Origin: Anastatus disparis
Taxonomy: Eukaryota > Arthropoda > Insecta > Hymenoptera > Eupelmidae
NCBI GenBank assembly: GCA_017163975.1
Contig: JAFFSR010000248.1
Location: 1,320,501-1,384,500 of the forward strand
Reading direction: 5' to 3'
DNA: 64,000 nucleotides
Of the stretch, positions 57,111-64,000 are shown one piece after another. Both the position numbers and the translations under genes were made by a program. Position 1 is the first letter of the stretch. Each line of letters starts with the position of its first letter. The notes below the pieces were generated by a model that worked only from the letters and a program-made list of their open reading frames with translations, was not told the DNA's origin and made no database searches.

Positions 57111-58733
57111 GAGTGAGAAATCAGACGCACAAGATGGAAAAAATACATCGCAAGAACAAGCAACGTCGACAGCTAAACACGCATTTCTTGAAAATAGTGG
57201 CGCTGTTTCTAACGACGATTCGTGGGTACTGGATTTAGGGGCGACTGATCACATGACACGGCGGAAAGAGTACTTCAGCGAATATGAAGAGTTCAAGTTT
57301 CCGACAAGCGTAAGAACGAGTAATGGCGATGTTATGCTTGCGTATGGAAAAGGTAATATAGAAATCGAAACGTTTGTAAATGACAAATGGGACGCCGGTA
57401 TAATGTATGATGCCTTGTACATACCGCAAATTAAACAAAATTTATTTTCGCTTAAAGTAGCTGCGAAGAAAGGTATAGATTTTTCGGTAACAAATTACGG
57501 TAAAAATGTTTTTTTTAAACACAAGGGAGATGTTGTAGCAAAAGCATCTGATTGCGGCGATTCATATAAAATAAATTTGCGCGTGTTACTACCGAAAGAG
57601 TGCAATGTTGCGGATAAAGTAGATACCTTACAATTGTGGCATGAAAGACTCTGTCATCAAGACAAACGACACGTTAAAAGTTTTTTGAAAAGTATAGATG
57701 TAGATGTTTTAGTGATAAATGATTTTTGTGATGGTTGCGCATATGGCAAGCATCATAGAATAAGTTTTTATGAGAGAGTCGAGCGTGTTACAAGGGTTCG
57801 TCAAGTGATTCATACAGACGTGTGCGGACCGATGCTGCAAGAATCCTTGGTAAAAAACGATAAAGTTTAATTTTTAAGGATGAATTTTCAGGTTATAGAC
57901 AAATTTATTTTTTGCGGGAAAAGTCAGAAGTATTTGAAAAGTTAAAAATTTTCTGTCATGAGATTAAAAATAAATTCGGCGAAGATGTGAAAGAAATTCA
58001 TAGCGATGGCGGTAAAGAATATATTAATAAAAATGTTGAACCAATCTTAAATAGTTAAGGTATAAAGCATACTGTAAATGTTGCATACACGCCACAGCAA
58101 AATGGGGTCGCGGAACTTGATAATCAAACCATAGGTGAGGCGGCGCGATCCATGATATACTCGAATTCTGACTTACCTTTGTTTCTGTGGGCAGAAACTA
58201 TGAATACGGCGGTTTATGTAATAAATCGAACAGGCCCAACTAAGCTCGCTAATAAAACACATGAGTTATGGCACGGAAAAATAGCGAATATAGATAATCT
58301 TAAGATTTTTGGAACTGACAGTTTCGTACACGTACCGGTAGAAAAACGGAGAAAGTTTGATAAAAAGGCTGAAAAAGGGTTTTTAGTTGGTTACATTGAA
58401 AATTGCAAAGTATATCGTGTTTATGTGCCTAGCTTGAGGGACGTAGTTTTGAGCCGCGATGTTTTATTTAAGGAAGAAAAATTAATTGTAAACAAGGTTG
58501 ATGTAAATTTAAATTATAAAAAAGATAAAAGTTGTGATTTGTCTATTACAAAAGATTCTTCTATTGACCGTGAGGATGAAATTAATAAATTAGATGAAAC
58601 CTTGCAATTTTCATCTAAACGTAGTGATGAAAATAATGTGAAAAGTGAAAATTTTTGTACGGAAATCTGCAAGAAAATATATATATATGGAATAGCCGGA
58701 AGGGTTGGACAATGGAACATCGCGTGTTTGTAA
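57067..58733 (+). pseudogene. pol: Copia protease and integrase (decayed)
   Basis: DDSWVLDLGATDHM has the protease motif with DSG changed to DLG. WHERLCHQDKRH and CDGCAYGKHHR form the integrase zinc region. Catalytic-core blocks are HTDVCGPM, HSDGGKEY (~58000) and TPQQNGVAELDNQ (~58095). The last frame carries the C-terminal part with GFLVGY. A shift near 57865 and a TAG near 58057 break it. Confidence 0.8.
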
Positions 58734-58739
58734 ATTACT

Positions 58740-59859
58740 CAGAAGTTGATACGGTTTAAGGCAAGCCTACATATGCTGGTCTAAACATTTTACTAGCTTT
58801 ATTGAAAAATTTGGATTTACAAAATGTACAGCTGATCCGTGTTCGTATATTCTGATTAAAGAAGACGAACGAATGTTTTTAGCTATTTATGTTGAGGACG
58901 GGTTATTAGCTGCTACGAAGGAATGCATCTTAGATCAATTTTTAAGTACCTTAAGTAAGGAGTTTAAAACGACTAATGCAAAAAATGTAACTAATTTTCA
59001 AGGAATAGAAATTTTTAGGTTAAACGATGGATCGGTCTTTATCGATAAAAACCGGTACACAGAAAAGATTTTAAAACGGTTTGATATGATTAATGCAAAT
59101 GCCGTTTCAACTCCTATTGAAACTGGATGGAATTCAGCAGATTTTGAGAAAAATTATTGTACAGCTCCGTATCGCGAAGCCGTAGGTAACCTCATGTTTT
59201 TGCAAGTAGTAAGTCGACCAGATATTAGTTTCGCGGTGAATATTGCTTCTAGAGCGTTTGAAAAACTAAGCGAGGGACACTGGTTCTTAATAAAATGAAT
59301 CATGCGATATCTAAAAGGAAGCATGGATGTCAGTTTATATTATTGTAAAAACAGTAATTTCGAAGCATAAAGCGATGCCGATTTCGCCGGCGATAAAGAG
59401 ACAAGAAAGTCGACGTCTGGAACTGTTTGTATATACGCGAGCGCCGCGATCACATGGCAAAGTAAACAACAACAGTGTGTGACTTCATACACGATGGAAG
59501 CCAAGTATATTAGTGCATCTTTAGCGGCTAAGGAAATTGTACAGCTAAAGAAATTATTTGCTGAATGTCATTGTAAAATAGAAGAGTATATATTACATGT
59601 AGATAATGCGAGTGCGATTAAAGTTGTAAAAAATCCGAAATTGCATCAGCGTAGTAAACACATCGTTATAAAATATCATTTTGTGCCTGATTTATACGAA
59701 AAAGGTGAAATTGATGTGACTTATATTAATACTAATGAACAAACAGCTAATTTGTTTACTAAAGCTCTAGCAAAACCAAGATTCTTATATTTAAGATCAA
59801 AACTGGGACTTATAAGTTTATGCGAAATACAAAAGGAATTATTGGATGTAGTAATGTAA
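58740..59859 (+). pseudogene. pol: Copia reverse transcriptase (5' part missing) and RNase H
   Basis: The N-terminal half of the polymerase is deleted; coding resumes at GLRQAYICW (~58757). YVEDGLLAATKE stands for YVDD. SRPDISFAVNIASRAF and MEAKYISASLAAKEI (59491) are the connection and RNase H blocks, ending NLFTKAL. A stop near 59298 and a shift near 59370 separate the pieces. Confidence 0.8.
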
Positions 59860-59909
59860 ATCAAAATAAGTATTTTCTATGTATAAAGAATACAGAGATT
59901 GAGGGAGAG

Positions 59910-60208
59910 TGTTGAAGTAAAAACTCTATATTGTATGTAACTTCTTAGTTGCGTTTATGAGAACGTAAAACGTTTGTAAGAATATAATGCGTTGCGTCTA
60001 ACCAATATTTAGAGTGGGGATATTTTGTCGTTAGTCGAAATGGCGCGCGCATCGTCAGTTAGTCTGTACATGAACGTCTTAATGACAACACGCACTAGCT
60101 TTCTAAACTCAATCTTGTATCCATTATTATATTTCACTTTGTATAATAAAGAGCTTTTATTCTTGTATAATTTCTTTTCTTTATAAGTATATAGAAATAA
60201 CTTTAATA
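59910..60208 (+). repeat. 3' LTR of the second Copia element
   Basis: Starts TGTTGAAGTAAAAACTC, preceded by the purine-rich GATTGAGGGAGAG polypurine tract, and ends ACTTTAATA. Confidence 0.9.
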
Positions 60209-60630
60209 CCAATGAAAAAATATATCCTTTATAAAATGTAACAAAAAAAACAGTAAAAAATGCTTCAAGAGGCTGCAAAGCTGGTCAAAACAGCTTTTTT
60301 AATTCTCTGAAGCAACCTATGCATTTTTGCAGAAAAAGTAACTGATAAAAGTATTAGAAAATGAAAAAACCTACAATTTGAGTACTGCCGCGATTATTTT
60401 CGTCAATCAGTTAAATCAAAAGAGCCAAAAAACCATCAAAAAAGGCCATTTCTTGAGTATCAATTATTTTTAGCAAAAATAATTTTTTAAATATTTTTAA
60501 ACTTTTAAAAGAAAGCCTTTATAAATACGAACAGGAAGAGAAGTTGCAACAGAAAATTGGTTAATTTGTTGCTGAGATATTCCCTATTATTTATCCCAAC
60601 ACGCATAATGTTTATTGCTATAATTTCTTG

Positions 60631-60771
60631 TTTATAGAATAAATAAACGCTCAAGTATATTGTTTGATATAATCAGAAATAGAACACCAACACAAAACTC
60701 GGACTAATTATTTTTTCTTTTTGCTCAATTAGTCCGAGTTTTGTGTTGGTGTTTTATTTCTGATTATATCA
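60631..60771. mobile_element. small hairpin insertion with 13-bp direct flanks
   Basis: TTGATATAATCAGAAATAGA at the left of the stem pairs with its complement ending 60771, giving a ~46-bp near-perfect stem with a short loop rich in T. GCTATAATTTCTT flanks both sides of the insert. The mirror arm near 63230 has the site only once, so this is a clean insertion. Confidence 0.7.
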
Positions 60772-62063
60772 AGCTATAATTTCTTTTTGGCTGAACATAT
60801 TGAAATGTATAAGTGTTTAAACTCTTCATAAGGGTTTAAATTTTCATATTTTGTTAAGAACAAATGAGAAAAATAAATTGCAATATTCTTAATAACGCTT
60901 CAAAAAGAGGGTGTTTTTACATAAATAAATGAAACTGGGGCTTTATTTATAACTTTTGCGAATTTTCTATTTGAATATTCTTATAGCTCTGTTCGAAACG
61001 AAGATTAAAAAAAAAAGAACTCTCTAAGGTCAATAGGAGCCGAGATAAGATTTTTTTTTTTAAATCACAGCCACTTTGTTTATAACAATTAAGAAACGAA
61101 TCAAGCGTCATTTTTCAGTTGAAGATTTATATTTTAAAAATCTATGATTAGTTTTTAAAAATGCGACTCTTTATTATTAAAACCAAAATAATAATAACAC
61201 AAATAATAACGTCAAAGTCAGAGTCATGGTGGGGATGCTTATCTTTGCTCGTAAGGAAAGTTAACAAAGGACCCCGTTCCAATAAAATTCGTAAAAATTA
61301 TCCGTATCTCCGTAAATAATGGACCGATTTTGATGTTTTCTTGATCTGGGGTACCTTGAATAAATATTAATATTGGTGCAAATAGTTTTTCATTATAGGG
61401 TGTATTTAAGTTAAAACAACTGTACCTAATACGGACACCTTAAACGCAAATGACTGTTGTGGCTCACTAAATCAATATTTTTAGACTGTAATGTCGCATT
61501 TTGAAGCTAAATGGAACAACTTCAAAATGAGATATCATGAGTTTTATTACGATCAATAATTACGAAATGCGCGTGGATTTACATAAATGTTGTGAATGAA
61601 CTTACCTTATTATTCTACGTAATTATTACATTTGGAACCTGGAGACAAGTTTAATTAAAATTTTTATTGTTTCTAGATTTTAACTAGTTCTTATAATTAA
61701 TTTTCAGTTTCAATAAATAAAAATATAATTATTAATAATTACAAAAATTTTAATAGTAATAATAAAAATTGTTATCTCGTTTTTTTTACTTTTTTTTGTT
61801 TTTGATGCAAAAAAATTTTTTCATCATTAAATAAATTTATATTTTTCTTCTGAAATTTAACTACTACGATTTTCATATAAAGAATATTTTTTAAATATAA
61901 TAGACTGAGATAAAAATCGCTTTTTAATTAGAACTATTTTTATTTTTTATTTCATTATAAAATATTAATATGTATCGAAAAAATTATGATATGAAGGGAT
62001 AAAATTTATGGGAGAAGGATAAAAAAATGTTTATTTTCGTGTAAAATATATTTTTATTAAATA

Positions 62064-62258
62064 TTAATTTTTCTTTTTTTTTGCGATAGGCTCGCTTTCG
62101 TTTTCCTTTATAAAAATATTACTATTTATTTTATCGCTCTCTTTGCATGCGTCGTCTTCAATTTCAATTGCCTCAACAATGGAGCAACTTACATTACAAT
62201 TGCTAGAAATTATAACTCTAATCTTCATAATATATGAGAAGCTGTTGCTGAAATTCAA
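62064..62258 (-). CDS. short open frame in the foldback loop, 64 aa
   Basis: ATG to stop, located exactly in the unpaired loop. The peptide has VEAIEIEDDACKESDK and a basic tail with AKKKKN. No family recognised; it may be a residue of a lost gene or chance. Confidence 0.2.
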   Translation of the reverse strand: MNFSNSFSYIMKIRVIISSNCNVSCSIVEAIEIEDDACKESDKINSNIFIKENESEPIAKKKKN

Positions 62259-64000
62259 TGTTTATTTAAACACAAATTTAAATTTTCGATTTCGAATTTA
62301 AGTTATCGATTTTTTCTGTATTATTTTTAAAATGTTTCTTACATCAAAATCTTAGTAGTTTAATTTTAGAAAGACAATAAAAATATATTTAATGACGAAA
62401 AAATTTGTTCGCATGAAAAGCAAAGAAAAGTAAAAAAATCGAGATAACTATTTTTATTATTACTATTAAAATTTTTGCAATTATTAATAATTATTTTTTT
62501 ATTTATTGGAACTTAAGACATTACACGTCTAAAAATATTAATTTAGTGAGCCACAACAGTCATTTGCGTTTAAGGTGTCCGTATTAGGTACAGTTGTTTT
62601 AACTTAAATACACCCTATTATGAAAAACTATTTGAACCAATATTAACATTTATTCAAGGTACCCCAGATCAAAAAAACATCAAAATCGGTCCATTATTTA
62701 CGGAGATACGGATAATTTTTACGAATTTTATTGGAACGGGGTCCTTTGTTAACTTTCCTTACGAGCAAAGATAAGCATCCCCACCACGACTCCGACTTTG
62801 ACGTTATTATTTGCGTTATCATTATTTTGGTTTTAATAATAAAGAGTCGCATTTTAAAAAACTAATCATAGATTTTTAAAATATAAATCTTTAACTGAAT
62901 AATGACGCTTGATTCGTTTCTTAATTGTTATAAACAAAGTGGCTGTGATTTAAAAAAAAAATCTTGTCTCGGCTCCTATTGGCCTTAGAGAGTTCTTTTT
63001 TTTTTTAAATCTTCGTTTCGAACAGAGCTATAAGAATGTTCAAATAGAAAATTCGCAAAAGTTATAAATAAAGCCCCAGTTTCATTTATTTATGTAAAAA
63101 CACCCTCTTTTTGAAGCGTTATTAAGAATATTGCAATTTAATTTTCTCATTTGCTTTCAACGAAATATGAAAATTTGAACCTTCATGAAGAGTCTAAGCT
63201 CTTATGCATTTCAATATGTTCAGCCGAAAAGAAATTATAGAAATAAACATTATGCGTGTTGGGATAAATAATAGGGAATATTTTAGCAACAAATTAACCA
63301 ATTTGCTGTTACAAATTCTCTTCCTGTTCGCATTTGTAAAGGTATCCTTTTAAAAGTTTAAAAATATTTAAAAAATTATTTTTGCAATAAATAATTTATA
63401 TCCAAGAAATGGCCATTTTTTATGGTTTTTTGGCTTTTTTGCAATAACTAATTCTGCCGTCCAAAGTATAAAAGTGGTTAACTACATTGGAATCCCATTG
63501 TAGTTAAGGTTTTCTTACTTTGGACGTCAGAATTGACGATAATAATCGCGGCTGTACTCAAATTGTAGGTTTTTTTATCCTCTAATACTTTTATTAGTAA
63601 CTTTTTTTTGCTAAAATGCATAGATTGCTTCAGAGAATTAAAAAAGCTGTTTTGGCCAACTTTACAGCATCCTGGAGCATTTTCTACCGTTTTTTTGTGT
63701 TACATTTCATATATGGTTTGTTTTTTTATCGCTCTTAACAATTCTATATAGGTTTCATTAAGCCCCCAATTAATGTCCTGAAAATATCTCTATTCATTAA
63801 ACTAATAAAATAAAAACATTATTGAAAATTAAAAAGTTCAATTTTTTATGATTCAAAAGTACAATATTTTTATGTGTATGTGTGTGTATTTGTATACATG
63901 TGCATGTATATATCGACGGTGGCTACGACAACAATCACAGCTGTGTAATTGATTACGAAAAAAAAACACATCTCTGAAAGTGTGGCAAAAAAAAACCCGT

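Larger units (their letters stand above)
56351..60208 (+). mobile_element. second Copia (Ty1) LTR retrotransposon, decayed
   Basis: LTRs 56351-56617 and 59910-60208 are flanked by GCAAT (56346-56350) and CCAAT (60209-60213). The undisturbed mirror arm near 63737 confirms the empty site. GGTTATGTGCCCAGCC (56618) is the primer-binding site. Gag, protease, integrase, part of reverse transcriptase and RNase H follow in order. Confidence 0.92.
56266..63804. mobile_element. giant foldback element, interrupted by Copia and a hairpin
   Basis: The left arm is 56266-56350 plus 60209-61870, the right arm 62330-63804. They are mirror copies, for example GGTACCTTGAATAAA with its complement near 62655, and AACTCTCTAAGGTCAATAGG with its mirror near 62975. 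Without the Copia and hairpin the element would be ~3.5 kb with ~1.5-kb arms. The left arm has ~215 extra bp at about 61495-61705. The only open frame in the loop is at 62064-62258. No transposase or clear target duplication was found. Confidence 0.8.

Overview
The window is AT-rich, intron-containing eukaryotic DNA made almost entirely of mobile elements nested in one another. There is no bacterial-style gene layout, no CRISPR array and no rRNA. The retrotransposon types, the TTAA-targeting foldback elements and above all the Polinton/Maverick (adintovirus-like) proteins point to an arthropod, most probably an insect and perhaps a hymenopteran. The order-level guess rests on remembered protein similarity and is not proven. 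The only candidate host exon is at 77-200.

Region by region. 577-3698 is a DNA transposon with ~695-bp inverted repeats and a decayed transposase whose middle is deleted. 3826-4880 holds a 381-bp TTAA foldback MITE and two minisatellites. 5154-26125 is a decayed Polinton-like element. In order along the window its minus-strand genes are: an unknown 272-aa protein, adenovirus-type protease, an uncharacterised HG/NNW protein, major capsid protein, a basic virion-core-like protein, minor capsid (penton-like) protein, integrase with chromodomain, a phospholipase A2-like protein, two small unknown proteins, packaging ATPase and protein-primed DNA polymerase B with a probable upstream exon. One plus-strand gene diverges from the ATPase. 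It encodes a PPP1R15/GADD34-like eIF2alpha-phosphatase adaptor, an apparent captured host-type gene for blocking translational shutoff. A 7.0-kb Copia element (13543-20542) is inserted just upstream of its start codon, and a TTAA MITE interrupts the polymerase.

26.4-37.7 kb is noncoding and repeat-rich: more foldback MITEs, TA tracts, a 1.2-kb foldback, a 2-kb cryptic satellite, a piggyBac-like MITE, and a microsatellite-bearing element with about 357 GT units and a ~170-bp tandem array. 37740-40077 is the 3' end of an LTR retroelement carrying a chuvirus-like envelope glycoprotein. 40.2-45.9 kb holds a short-TIR element and minisatellites. 46.1-47.7 kb is a second transposase of the family seen at 1.4-3.0 kb, with the catalytic core still present.

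48066-51790 is a Gypsy element with an aberrant structure: an LTR joined to 57 nt complementary to tRNA-Lys, then an inverted gag-pol, then a second LTR. 52.0-55.2 kb contains more microsatellite-bearing elements. 56266-63804 is a giant foldback element, with a second Copia (56351-60208) and a hairpin inserted in its left arm.

The Polinton genes together look like a virion programme (capsid proteins, protease, ATPase, core protein, PLA2), a replication and integration programme (PolB, INT) and one host-modulating gene. Nonsense codons, frameshifts and insertions show that this copy is dead.
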